NCBI RefSeq assembly: GCF_035046505.1
Contig: NC_089826.1
Location: forward strand, 9,902,254 to 9,966,253
DNA length: 64,000 nt
Reading direction: 5' to 3'
Origin: Tiliqua scincoides
Lineage: Eukaryota; Chordata; Lepidosauria; Squamata; Scincidae
The number at the start of each line of letters is the position of its first letter. The stretch's first letter is position 1. Shown piece by piece: positions 35,990-46,685 of this stretch. The notes under the pieces were generated by a model, which worked only from the letters and a program-made list of their open reading frames with translations, was not told the origin of the DNA and searched no databases. The position numbers were made by a program, and so were the translations under genes.

Positions 35990-36520
35990 CCCAAAAAACA
36001 CCCCTAAGCATTTGTAATGGAAATGCACAAGATCCCTCGAAGAGATAGGGTGTGGTGTCAACAGTGGCCCCTTACTCGGGAAGGCAAGCATGGGGTTAAC
36101 ACTAGGGCCTTAGATTACAGTGAATGTGCTGTACATTTGGAGGCAAAGTGGCCCATAGGGTTAAAAGTAGCACCTGCAGGAAGGAATAGGGGGTGGGTAG
36201 TAGAAGGAGGAAGGGGAGAGAGAGAGAGAGAGAGAACTAAACTGATGGATTAATGGGCTGAGGAACTAATGGACTACTGGATCTGCTGACTGACTGATGG
36301 ACTAACTGACTGATGGACAAATGAACTTCTGAAGACTGCTGGAAACACTGGAGATTGGTGCGTGGCTGCCATGCCCAAGACCTGCTGAGGTGTTGCTGTG
36401 GTGGCTGGAGAAGCTGCTGGCAGAAGAGGGGAGGAAGGAGGACCTCTGCAGGTTGAACAGGTAAGCTACCCGTTGGTGGGTCCAGCAGTACAGAACTGGG
36501 ACCACCGTTGGGGAGCTAAT
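35990..36520 (+). repeat. Uncharacterised ~500-bp interspersed repeat, copy 1
   Basis: It matches, in inverted orientation, 41055-41770. It contains a variable block of 'ctgatggac/taatggac' units and a (GA)n tract at about 36217-36233. Family unknown. Confidence 0.75.
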
Positions 36521-37370
36521 TAGCTTAAAGTGGGCATAAGTTCTCTAAGTGAAACTTGGACTGGGAATCTGGCAAAACAGCATTTAAAGTCTGCCATTTT
36601 CTCAAAACGTTTCTCTTGCTTTCTATCTATGCCGGAAGAATTTAGAGATGATTTTTATGACTCGTTATCCAGCGTAATGGGTTTTCCAAAACTCTGTTGA
36701 GCCATCATTACTCAGCAATTCAAGAAAGGATTTTCTCAGAGTTGATGTTAAATCTTTAAGTGAAGTTTTGGCAGCATTGCCGAGACAAACCACCTGCATC
36801 TCCAGTGAGTGCAAAAATCTTCTTAAACTGATTGACTTGAGCCTAAAATCTGTTGCATCCTCTCTATATATGAAGTATTGTAAAACGCATTAACTCACCT
36901 TGACCACTCAAAGTCACTCACACTGATAGCTGGACTTCCCAGATATTAAGAGAGAGAAACCATCTACACCTGAAGTATGAAGTCATATGAACTCAAAACA
37001 CGAGATCTAAGGAGTGGGCGCATTAAAGCCCTCTGCTAGAAGCCAAGCCTAGAATGCTTCCATTGGGAGACCTTTTGGTCAGTGGCATGCAAACTGGTTG
37101 GCTGGGGGGCGGCGGCGGCAGGGGAGTTTCTGAGCAGCAGGTGGCCTATGAGGGGCAACTGGGGTGGTGTACCCTCCCTCTGTAGCACTTCAGGTGCTAG
37201 CCACCTGGCCTTGGGTGCCATTAGGTTACAGGGTACTTCTGCTTTCCAGCGACTCATGTTGCAATCCACAAAGTGGTCAAGACAAAGTATTTTATCTCAT
37301 TCATTGTGCTGAGAGGTGCAATACCAGCAAGTAATATGCCACACATGTGTTTGAAATGGTTAGGATAACA
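36521..37370. other. Intergenic stretch with no recognised feature
   Basis: No gene or nameable repeat was found. Confidence 0.5.
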
Positions 37371-38290
37371 TAGTGTCCTTCAGCCTTGGGGTTGGGACCC
37401 CAATGGGATTGTGAAGCCTCAGTTGTTGGGTCGCGGCAACTTATGGGAATGAAAGAGGACTAGAGTACCACCAGGCAAAGGGGGAGGCATCTGTTGTCCC
37501 AGGACAGGGGTGTCCAAACATTTTGGCAGGAGGGCCACATCATCTCTCTGACACTGTGTCGGGGGCCAAGGAAAAAAATAATTGATTTACATTTCAAATT
37601 TGAATAAATTTACATAAATGAATATATTAGAGATGGAACTTATACAAATGAATGAAGGTCTTGCAGTAGCTCAAGGCCTATAAAAGACCTTTCACAAAGC
37701 AAGGCTAGTCTTTCCTTTGCTGCCATTGCTGCATCACAGACATGAAACAGCAAGTAGCAGAAGGAGCCCTCGGCCCACAGCTTAGTTGAGAAGTCGAACA
37801 GTCATCCTCATGCTGAGAGTAGTTGCTTCAGGCCATTATGGGCTCCAGAAAGTCTCCGGAGTGCCAGAGGCTCATTGGAGACTGGGGGCTCCCTGTGGGC
37901 TGGATTGGGAGACCCTGAGGGCCTCAAGTGGCCCCCGGGCCGGGGTTTGGGCACCCCTGTCCCAGGAGATGGTGTCTCAGACTCCCTGAAGATGGTGTCT
38001 TCAGGTACCAGGAGATGATGTCCCAGTCTTTCTCAGGTTCTTAACAATTGTGCTAAAATAGCATTCACTAGTGCCAGGCGTCATGGTAACTTTTTCTGTT
38101 CTTTCTAATAAGAATATTTGGTTACAGTGATCAATGCTAGGAGGGCGTAACAGGAGCGGGGAGTGGGTGGTGACAGGGATGGGGTAGCAGATACAGTCCT
38201 GGGAAGGGGGTGGAATTGGCAATGGGATCCCTAGTCTCATACTTTACTTAATTATTTGGGTCATGATGCAAAAAAGGTTGAAGACTACTG
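37371..38290. mobile_element. hAT-like element, CAGTGTTCTTCAACC family, carrying a second hAT
   Basis: The ends TAGTGTCCTTCAGCC and AAAGGTTGAAGACTACTG correspond to those of 46353-46685. Flanks GGATAACA and CGATAAGA match 6 of 8. A different hAT (37505-37959) is nested inside. Confidence 0.8.
37505..37959. mobile_element. hAT-like MITE, CAGGGGTGTCCAAAC family, nested
   Basis: Terminal inverted repeats CAGGGGTGTCCAAAC and GTTTGGGCACCCCTG are flanked by a perfect 8-bp duplication TCCCAGGA (37497-37504 and 37960-37967). The perfect duplication inside an older hAT dates it as the younger of the two. Confidence 0.94.
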
Positions 38291-38515
38291 CGATAAGAGA
38301 GAGGACAGAATTCAGATATCACACCAAATCATGTTTAAATAATCTTAACTACAATTGGCCCAAAAACCAGAATCGGTGGCTGTCGCTCTATAGAAGCTTA
38401 CAAACAATGGGATGTGGCTTGCTGCATGAATTGCCAAAACGTAATCCCAGTTATGCCTTTACTTCCAGAAGCTGCTGAACCATGGAAATGGGAGAGAAGA
38501 TGGAAAATATAATCA

Positions 38516-39004
38516 CCTAGTTGGCATCCTTCAGTCTCGGAAGACTATGAATAGTGGTTCCGGAACAGTGTCCTCTCCAGTGCGCGAAGCCTGGGTAAGG
38601 TAGATATGGAGGATAGACTGTTACCCATGCAGCAAATCCCCCCTCTCCACATCGCTGGAATGGTCCAATGGAAAGGCAGAGGCCAATACGGTTGGTTCCA
38701 GCGGCATCGCAGGAGTTGCCAGAACGTGACTGTGTTCAGCCATGAACTGCCTCAGGGACTCCGGCTCCGGATTTTGCCTCGAGGTTGACTCCTGAAGCCT
38801 TTTCCGTAACTGGATGTAGCCACAAGGCAGTGGAGGTTTGGGATCAGAGTTTTCCTTCTCTCAGATGAGCTGCCTTCCCAGGCTGACGAGTCCCAACTAC
38901 CCGGTGGCTGTTTAGTCACCTCTTACAAGTACAAGTACAAGTACAAGTACCTCTTACAAGTACAGCCAAACTGAGGGCCTATTCTTATCCCCAGCCCCCA
39001 GGGG
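38516..39004 (-). mobile_element. Non-autonomous LINE-tailed retroposon, copy 1
   Basis: It is inverted relative to 44327-44800 with high identity over its whole length. The 3' ~70 bp equals the 3' end of the RTE-like LINE. An 11-bp duplication AAATATAATCA (38505-38515 and 39005-39015) brackets it. A short (TACAAG)n tract sits near 38926-38960. No open frame spans it. Confidence 0.9.
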
Positions 39005-41054
39005 AAATATAATCAGACAAGCTGTAAACAAACAGCCCAATCCTATCGTGGGCTGGCCTGCCTGGTGCTGTTCTCAGTATGTCTGCTACATCCTGCAGGC
39101 CATTGGAGGTATTTAAGCAGAGGCTGGATAGCCATCTATCAGGGATGGCACTGGCAGGGACTTGAAGATCATGAAGATTTAAACCCATGTTTCCCTATTG
39201 CGTGCATGAAAGCTCAACTCTTGGTTCAGTTCCTGAGCTACTGCTGCTGGCACAAGCCTGGTTTAACATGTTACCTGAACTGAATTTCTCAATCAACCTG
39301 GATTCTCAGAGGGGCAGGGAAGAGCACTTGCCTCTCTTGGTCAGCCATGTGTATTTCCTACAGGGGCCAGCCTCACATTTAGAGAAACTTCTATGGGATC
39401 GGGGTTGGGGAACCTAGGCAAAACCGGTGGCATAGCTGGTTCTGGCATCTGGGGCATGACTCATGACATCACCCCTGGAAATGGCTGACCTGGAAGTAAT
39501 AGCGGTGATGTGATGGGTTATACTCAGAAGCAGCAGTAGCCACCCACTCAACTTTCCAGCCTCCCCAGTTAGGTGCAAGCCCTGGACTGAGAAGATTGGT
39601 GCTTTAAAGCCAGGCTGCTATCGTTTGTCTCTGTTTTGCCTCCAGCTCCCACCATCAATGGACTCTTCCTCAAAGCAGCAGAGGAAAGCCACCTCCGCTG
39701 GCTATGTGGTGGGGGGACTGGGAGGGGGGATACATTGCTTCTGTCCACTGAGAACAGAAAACATCATCTGGAAAATGTTGATGGGGTGGGTGGCCAGGGG
39801 AAAAAAGCAGCCCCTAACTCCTCTTTCTTCTGCATATCCAGGCTGCTTCAGGATCCTTCAAGGTGTATATTTATTTATTTAGAAGATTTGTATACTGCCT
39901 TTCCCCAGGCCACATGCTACTAATTTTTAACTTGATTTCCACCCCGTCATCCACCTCCATTTCTACCCCCCCACCTCCAAATATTTTCATTATCCTCTGA
40001 GCTTGGGAGGAGGGGCTCGGAGAAGGTGAAATGCACACAAAAAGTATCAACTCTTCCTTGCTCTTCTGTCATCCCCCCTTTTCACCACAAGAGGGGACCA
40101 TCTGCCAACCTATTATAACTCAAACTGCAGTTTCATCCTGCCTAGAATTCAGAGCCAGCCCATGAGTTCGATTGGCAGGACAGAGCAGGACTTTTTCCAC
40201 ATAACACATAATCAGTGCATAGATTTTGCTGCTACAAGATGTACTGTGATGGCCACTAGTTTAGGTGGCTTAAAAGAGGATTTTAGACACGTTCATGGAA
40301 GAGTTTATCCCTGGCTGTTAGTCATGGTAGCCAAATGGAACCTCCAGTTCCAGAAGCACTATATCTGTGAATACAGGGAAGGAAGACTGCCTTTCTATCC
40401 AGCCTGAGATTTTTTTTTTCCCCAGAGACATTGGTTTTTTCTATGAACCACCACATTTGGGGCTCTTAAGCTTGCAAAATCAGTAGGTAAGGGGGATTGA
40501 TTGTTAAGCTTCTGCTTGGGGAGCAGAGTGTGGCTAGAGTCCCTCTCCACTCATCACACAAGAACTAGAGATCATCCAATGAAACCATTTGGCAGGAGAT
40601 TTAGGATGGACAACAGGAGGTACTTCTTCACGTAATTGTGGAATTTGTTGCCACACTGGTGTGCTTGTGAAAGGGGATTGGACAAAGTCGTGGTCCATCA
40701 ATGGCTTCTATTTATGATGGCTATGCAATTATCTCCAGGTTCAACAACAAACAGTGTGCCTCAGAGTATCAGTTGCAAGGGAACAATGGTAGAAGAGATG
40801 TATGTCTTTCTCCTCTGCTTCTGGTTTCCAAGGGGCAGCTGGAGGTCCACCATGCTGGACTAGAAGAGCCTTTGGACTGATCCAGAAAGACTTTTCTTAT
40901 GAACCTGTTTAGATGAGTTTCATGCAGAATCGCAGCAAACCCATAACTGACTGCAATCAGTAAGAAAACAATTAGCATTCCCTACTGTAACTAAGTACTT
41001 GCAATGGAAGAAATGGCATACAATTCCCTGTTAACTACCCATTTGTTTCCCAAC
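39005..41054. other. Intergenic stretch with degraded LINE pieces
   Basis: The stretch 39070-39180 ('ggaggtatttaagcagaggctggatagcc') and 39870-39912 look like LINE 3' material. The stretch 40545-40900 resembles a diverged CR1/L3-like 3' end (for example 'gatccagaaagacttttcttatgaac'). No host gene was recognised. Confidence 0.4.
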
Positions 41055-41770
41055 AATGGCCCTAGTTCTGTCCTGCAGCACTGCTGGATCCACCACCAGG
41101 GTAGCTTGCCTTTTCAGCCTGCAGAGGTCCTCCTTCCTCTCCAGGAGCAGCTTCTCCAACCACTACTGCAGTGATTTTCAACCTTTTCCCATCTGACAAG
41201 GCACTAAAATTGTCAAGATACACCATCAGGTTTTTGGCAACCGACAAAGCACACCATACTGCCAGTAGGGGGCTCACATCCCCATTGGCCCTACTAATAA
41301 ATGATCTTCCCCCAAATTCCTGTGGCACACCTGTGGACCATTTGAGGCACATTAGTGTGCCACGGCAGAGTGGTTGAAAATGGCTGCACTACTGCAACAC
41401 CTTGGTCCTCATCAGGTCTTGGGCATGGCAACCACACACCAATCTCAGTGTCTCTAGTAGTCCTCAGAAGTCCATTCAACCATCTGTCCATTAGTCAGTC
41501 AACAGGTCCAGTAATCCATCAGCTAGTTCACAGTCTGTTAATCCATCAGTCCCTCCCTCCAAGCTTTCCTCCTAGTACTACCCACTAAACTCTCCCTTCA
41601 TCAGGTGCTACTTTTATCCTTTAATGACCTGGTAGCCTCTAGTGGCTGCAGCCACTATCCACTGCCCTGGGATTAACCCTATGCTTGCCTACCAGAGCAA
41701 GGGCCCACTGTTGATACCATACCCTATCTCCTTGAGGGATCTTGTGCATTTCCATTACAACTGCATGGCC
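41055..41770 (-). repeat. Uncharacterised ~500-bp interspersed repeat, copy 2, split by a hAT
   Basis: Inverted copy of 35990-36520, for example AGGTCCTCCTTCCTC against GAGGAAGGAGGACCT. The 218-bp hAT at 41169-41386 interrupts it. Confidence 0.75.
41169..41386. mobile_element. hAT-like MITE, CAGTGATTTTCAACC family
   Basis: The ends are CAGTGATTTTCAACC and GGTTGAAAATGGCTG, with a perfect 8-bp duplication CACTACTG at 41161-41168 and 41387-41394. Confidence 0.94.
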
Positions 41771-41940
41771 AAAGACACACAACTCAGCAGCAATATATGG
41801 ACAATAGTACTGTACCTAAGAGCCTTCCAGGATTGCTGTAAGTATAACACAAGCCAACACACATTTTGCTGTGTGTTTAGGAATAGACCTATTCCTGGGT
41901 GTATTTGGGGTGCTGATTCCAAAAGTAGCATCAGTTTTGC

Positions 41941-42466
41941 CAGTTGCGTTACCAGGTGGGGTGGCTGCGGGGGCCAGGTGAAGTCATGAAGTAACAAGAC
42001 GCCCCCTCTTGCACCTGCACTGTCAACTCCCTCCCCAGAATGCTCCTCGCCTTCAAAAACAGCTCCGTTTGGAGCCGGACAGACATGCGGGCAAGCAGGA
42101 AGACTGATTTCATGGCATTTGCTGTGCAAGCAAGGTAAGTGCAGTCACCCCCTTCAGTGAAGATGGTCGAGAATTGCCACTTCACTGTGGGGGGGGGGGG
42201 GGAAGGATGAGAACATAAGAGCAGCCCCACTGGATCAGGCCATAGGCCCATCTAGTCCAGCTTCCTGTATATCACAGCGGCCCACCAAATGCCCCAGGGA
42301 GCACCCCAGATAACAAAGAGACCTGCAAGGCCTCCTGGGAATTGTAGTTAAGAACATAAGAACAGCCCCACTGGATCAGGCCATAGGCCCATCTAGTCCA
42401 GCTTCCTGTATCTCACAGCGGCCCACCAAAGAAGGACCTCCTGGCCCTCCCTCTGGTACACCACTG
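41941..42466. mobile_element. hAT-like element (CAGTTGCGTTACCAG) carrying a CR1 dimer
   Basis: The ends CAGTTGCGTTACCAG and CTCTGGTACACCACTG are flanked by a perfect duplication AGTTTTGC (41933-41940 and 42467-42474). A G-run sits near 42188. Confidence 0.9.
42211..42430 (-). mobile_element. CR1 LINE with tandemly duplicated 3' end, copy 1
   Basis: Two CR1 3' ends in direct tandem, each starting (in plus reading) with 'aacataagaacagccccactgg'. They are joined by a linker containing GGAATTGTAGTTAAGAACAT. The same junction occurs at 53991-54286. Five-prime truncated. Confidence 0.9.
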
Positions 42467-42920
42467 AGTTTTGCCCTGTCATATTTAATTTTAGAAATAG
42501 AGCATATCCTTTTTGGTGAATGGTTCAAGCGGCTTCCTTGTGAGCTGGGAGGAAGCTATGGCTTCCTAATGAGGAAGCTGCTTCAACCCTTCACTAACAA
42601 GGTTATGCTGTATCTCCAAAACTAGACATGATGGGGCAAAACTGATGCCATTTTTGGAATCGGCATCCCAAATTCATATGAAACCACCATAAGTTTTTAT
42701 TTAAAATTTCTGTTTTGGAAGCCTGTGTAATTGAATGCTAGAGTTGGAAAGGACTTTGAAGGCTGTCTAGTCCACACTGCACTGCTTACTGCAGACAAAA
42801 ATACATGTAAAGTGCTTGGAACACTTTAAAAAAAGTGCTATACAAAAGATGATTATTATTAACACATGCACTTCCTTTCATTCCAATATCTCATCCGTAT
42901 GAGTGAATCATACTTTAAAG

Positions 42921-43577
42921 CTGCACTTCTCAAACCTTTTGGTCTCAGGAGCCCTTTACACTCTTAAAAGGAGTGGGCAGGAGGTCTGGTCTAGAGGGTA
43001 GAGCCTCCGTCTGCCTGAAGATAACATCCACAGGTTGCCAGTTCGAAGCCACCGGCACTGTGCGACCTTGAAGCAGCTGACAAGCTGAAGCCGAGCTATT
43101 CCATCTGCTCTGAGCGTGGGAGGATGGAGGCCAGAATGTGAAGCCAGATCGGAATGAAACACCTGAATGTTGTGGTTCTTGAAAGAAAGAACCTTCTTTC
43201 AATTGTAAAAATCCCTATGGGGATTTAAATAGCCTGCCTATGTAAACCGCCTTGAATAAAGTCTTGAATAAAGACCAAGAAAGGCGGTATATAAATACCT
43301 GTTGTTTTTGTTTTTGTTGTTGTTATTATTATTATTAAGGAGTCTCAGGGAGCCCTTGAGTCTCAGGGAGCCCCAGAGTGTGGGCACATGTGCCAAGTGG
43401 CGCAGCACAGAGCCCAATGACAAATATCAGCAAAGAGCTGGAACAGGAGGGGAAAGAGGAAGGAGAGCCATGAACCTGGGAGGCAGGAGGGACAGACAAG
43501 CAAACTGGGCAGGGGTGGTCACGGAACCCCTGAAGGGGTCTTAGGAAGCCCCCAGAAGCACACTTTGAGAAACACTC
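42921..43577. mobile_element. hAT-like element (CTGCACTTCTCAAACC) carrying a SINE
   Basis: The ends CTGCACTTCTCAAACC and TTTGAGAAACACTC are flanked by CTTTAAAG and CTTTAAGT (7 of 8). The tRNA-derived SINE at 42975-43336 is nested inside. Confidence 0.85.
42975..43336 (+). mobile_element. tRNA-derived SINE
   Basis: The head has tRNA-like promoter boxes, an A-box-like TCTAGAGGGTAGAGCC and a B-box-like CAGTTCGAAGCC. The body ends GGCGGTATATAAATACCTG and a GTT/ATT tail. A 7-bp duplication AAGGAGT lies at 42968-42974 and 43337-43343. An inverted relative is at 60866-61248. Confidence 0.85.
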
Positions 43578-44326
43578 CTTTAAGTATTCGAGACATCTGC
43601 CCAGGAATCTCATCAAACTACAATTCCCAAGATTCTTTGAAGAAAAATCATGGCACAGGGGTTTCTTTGCTTCTGAAATGTGGTATTTCAGCTCCTTCTG
43701 TTCGAAAGCACTAGGTGGCATCTGTGTCCCAGCAAAGCCTGGCATTTTCCCCCAGCCAGTCAGACAGCCCTGAGAACCCTTGCTTTGCTATTCTTGTGAC
43801 ATCCTCAGAACCAGCCAAAGGATAAGAGAGCACAACAATTAAGAGCACAAACTTCTTTCTGCCCTTTGTCGCCTAATGTACAATGTGTTTAAAAGCAATG
43901 ATGTATTTTTCCTTGTCTGCTTTCTATGACTCAGTTACAACACAAGAGCTTGTGATTTCTTGTGTACCTGCATGGCTCTGAGGTGCAAATAGGCAACACA
44001 ATTATCAGTAGAAAAAATGTCAAAGGGAAGTGGGAGGGAGGATCAACTAGATTGCTCAAAATCACATGCACCACCCAGTTTGTGCAAGTCCCACTGGTTA
44101 TGATGGAACTCATCAAGGAGAAATTCCTGCAGCCTTTGCGTCACATCAGCCACAGGTTTCAGAGGATGGCCTCTGTTTCAGGACTTGGGTTCCTTGCCTC
44201 TTAAAAATGGCATCTGGGTTGACGGCACACTGTGAGAACACTCTTGTTAGTGTGGGCCTAACGGCACACAGCACACAGTGAGAACACTCTTGAACACAGC
44301 AGTTAGTGTGGGCCTATGTTTCAAAA
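43578..44326. other. Intergenic stretch with a partial duplication
   Basis: Two copies of 'gtgagaacactcttg...gttagtgtgggcct' at about 44220-44310 form an imperfect tandem repeat. Nothing else was recognised. Confidence 0.5.
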
Positions 44327-44800
44327 TCCCCTGGGGGCTGGGGATAAGAATAGGCCCTCAGTTTGGCTGTAATTGTCGTAAGAGGCGACTAAACAGCCAC
44401 TGGGTAGATGGGACTCGTCAGCCTGGGAAGGCAGCTCATCTGAGAGAAGGAAAATTCTGATCCCAAACCTCCACTGCCTTGTGGCTACATCCAGTTATGG
44501 AAAAGGCTTCAGGAGTCAACCTCAAGGCAAAATCCGGAGCCGGAGTCCCTGAGCCAGTTCATGGCTGCACATTCTGGCAACTCCTGCAACGCTGCTGGAA
44601 CCAACCGTATTGGCTTCTGCCTTTCCATTGGACCATTCCAGCGACGTGGAGAGGGGGGATTTGCTGCATGGGAAGCAGTCTATCCTCCATACCTACTTTA
44701 CCCAGGCTTCACGCACTGGAGAGGACGCTCTGTTCCAGAACCACCATTCAGAGCGCGATACCGTAGTCTTCCGAGTCTGAAGGATGCCAACTAACTAATA
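44327..44800 (+). mobile_element. Non-autonomous LINE-tailed retroposon, copy 2
   Basis: It starts near CCTGGGGGCTGGGGATAAG. Its 3' region, CTGTTCCAGAACCACCATTC to GAAGGATGCCAAC, matches the RTE-like LINE end, followed by a CTAACTAATA tail. An 8-bp duplication TTTCAAAA (44319-44326 and 44801-44808) flanks it. Confidence 0.92.
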
Positions 44801-44902
44801 TTTCAAAAATTGTTCCCTTCTGCACTTGAGGCTGGAATACAATGATGGAATATGTAGGCAAAGGAGGAGAGTGAGGGGGAGGGGTGGTGATGGTGATGGA
44901 AC

Positions 44903-45290
44903 CAGGGTGACCAGACACCCTTTTTTCCGGGACATGGTCTCTTTTTTAGCCTCATGTCCTGGAAAGGAACATAAATGTCTCCCCTGTGAGCAAGCAGCAC
45001 ATAGCCTTCTAGTAATTAATAAATTATGGGCATAATCCTAACCAGGTCTACTCAGAAGTAAGTCCTATTGTGTTCAATGGGACTTGCTTCCAGGAAAGTG
45101 ATGATAGGATTACAGCCTATATTTAATATACGTAGTTTTAAATTTAATTATAAGTAATATAGTGTTTAAATTAACCACATGAAATCAATATATGAGTGTT
45201 TTTAGCTTTTATTTAGTCATGTCCCACATTTTTCTTGGATGTCCTACATTTTGGGGTGCCTTGTGCCCTTTTGCACTTATGACATCTGTC
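44903..45290. mobile_element. hAT-like element, CAGGGTGACCAG family, copy 2, with a MITE inside
   Basis: The left end CAGGGTGACCAGACACCC and internal 'tttttagcctcatgtcctgga' match 31257-31573 inverted. A ~100-bp MITE lies at 45023-45119. The right end is degraded. Confidence 0.6.
45023..45119. mobile_element. Short MITE ('actcagaagtaagtccta' family)
   Basis: The ends CATAATCCTAACCAG and GATAGGATTACAGCC are inverted. Family as at 21938-22037. Confidence 0.6.
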
Positions 45291-45913
45291 CCCCACCCCG
45301 GGGTGGAACCTATACGTGTAGCTGGTATGTCAGGCACTAACAAGACTCACTGTTGTGGTTTTAAAAAGATGCTTTCGCTGGTGAACCGCATCAGCAAAAA
45401 ATAAAGCAATTTCTGCCTGCATCCTTCCACGCCTGCACACATCTTGGATTCTGACCTGATCTGTATGGCTGCCTCTTTCCAAATGGGGCATCTGCACTCC
45501 CCTCCCCCCCAGCCTACCCTTTTTTCAATACAACATTCGCACATCTGCACTGTGGAGGAGAGAAGGGACCCTGAACAAGGAGGCTTCTATTGCTGCAATC
45601 AGACGCCAAGCTCATTTGCATCCAAAGTGAAGAGCCTCTGGCTGGCCAGGGGCAATAACATTTGCATCTACTTTCAGAAGAGGCAGTCCCACAGGGGCTA
45701 GCATAGCGCTGCACCTGCTGCCGTGTTGCAAAGGGGGCAGAGCTCATTCACGCACACTGCCTGTTCCGGTGTGTGTGCACACATCCCTCTCTTGTTGTCA
45801 ACATTCTCCACCTCCCACACGTATCACAGCTACTGCTTTGGACTGTCAACATTTGGTGCTGCTTCCTCTGAACTCTTCTCTCTCCCCACTCACCACCAAT
45901 TTATTTAAGCACA
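45291..45913. other. Intergenic stretch with no recognised feature
   Basis: No gene or nameable repeat was found. Confidence 0.5.
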
Positions 45914-46056
45914 GGTTGGCAACCTTCAGTCTCGAAAGACTATGGTACAAGCCGGTATTCCCAGGCGGTCTCCCATCCGAGTACTAACCAGGCCTGACCC
46001 TGTTTAGCTTCCGAGATCAGACGAGATCGGGCATGTGCAGGGTAACAGTTGCTGCC
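45914..46056 (-). mobile_element. 5S rRNA-derived SINE, copy B
   Basis: The minus strand reads GATCTCGTCTGATCTCGGAA, GCTAAACAGGGTCAGGCCTG and GATGGGAGACCGCCTGGGAA, then the LINE-like tail GACTGAAGGTTGCCAACC. A short deletion near the 5S 3' end separates it from copy A. Confidence 0.9.
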
Positions 46057-46352
46057 ATTATAAATGACCGAACTACCAAAAAAAAAAATCTAAAATTCAC
46101 AGTATTCACAGAATACTTATGGGTTACCTGATAACTCTTTAACCCGAAGCATGTAACCACTGTGAATGCCTGTGTTGTAATGTTCATCTCGTTCCAACTT
46201 AATTTGATAGGTGCTCACTTTTCCAGGTCCCTGACAGCCAAATCAGATGAGATGTGGGAGTTCTAGAGTAATAATGTCATATGAGGCATTCAGAAAAAGT
46301 AACCTATAATTGAGTTTGGGACTCCAGCGTAAGAGTGCTATAAGCTCTCATC

Positions 46353-46685
46353 CAGTGTTCTTCAACCTGTGAGTTGTGATCCCAAAGGGGTCACAAAGCC
46401 TCATTGGGGCAGGGGGAGCTTGTGCAAGAGAAGGTCTGGATCCAGTCTAATAATGGTACGTCCTTGTCAAAACTGCATTCTTGATATAATCTGACACAGA
46501 CTCTTCTCACTGTCTTGCCCTGCAGCTCCAGGGTTGTTGTAAAGACACAAGAGGTGGAGGGAAAGGGGTGGACTGGGCAGGGGTGGGCAGATTGGGTTCC
46601 AGGAGGGGGGATGGAATCAGTGGGGGTCCCCAGTCTCATATTTTATTTATTGAGGTTGTAGCACGAAAAAGGTTGAACATCACTG
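46353..46685. mobile_element. hAT-like MITE, CAGTGTTCTTCAACC family
   Basis: The ends are CAGTGTTCTTCAACCTGTG and AAGGTTGAACATCACTG. The flanks CTCTCATC and CTCTAACC match 6 of 8. Confidence 0.85.

Larger units (their letters stand above)
41840..42735. mobile_element. Fold-back element copy 2, split by a hAT
   Basis: The left arm segment (41846-41940) and the right part (42475-42735) match 5333-5663, including CTCCAAAACTAGACATGAT and the terminal GCCTGTGTAATTGAA. The hAT at 41941-42466 separates them. Confidence 0.75.

Noticed and set aside
35990-36520. Calling the ~500-bp inverted repeat an LTR
   Set aside because: I saw no terminal TG/CA pair, no flanking short duplication and no associated retroelement coding sequence. 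Left as uncharacterised.
42975-43060. tRNA gene
   Set aside because: It has only promoter-box similarity and no cloverleaf that I can fold. It is the head of a SINE with its own target duplication.
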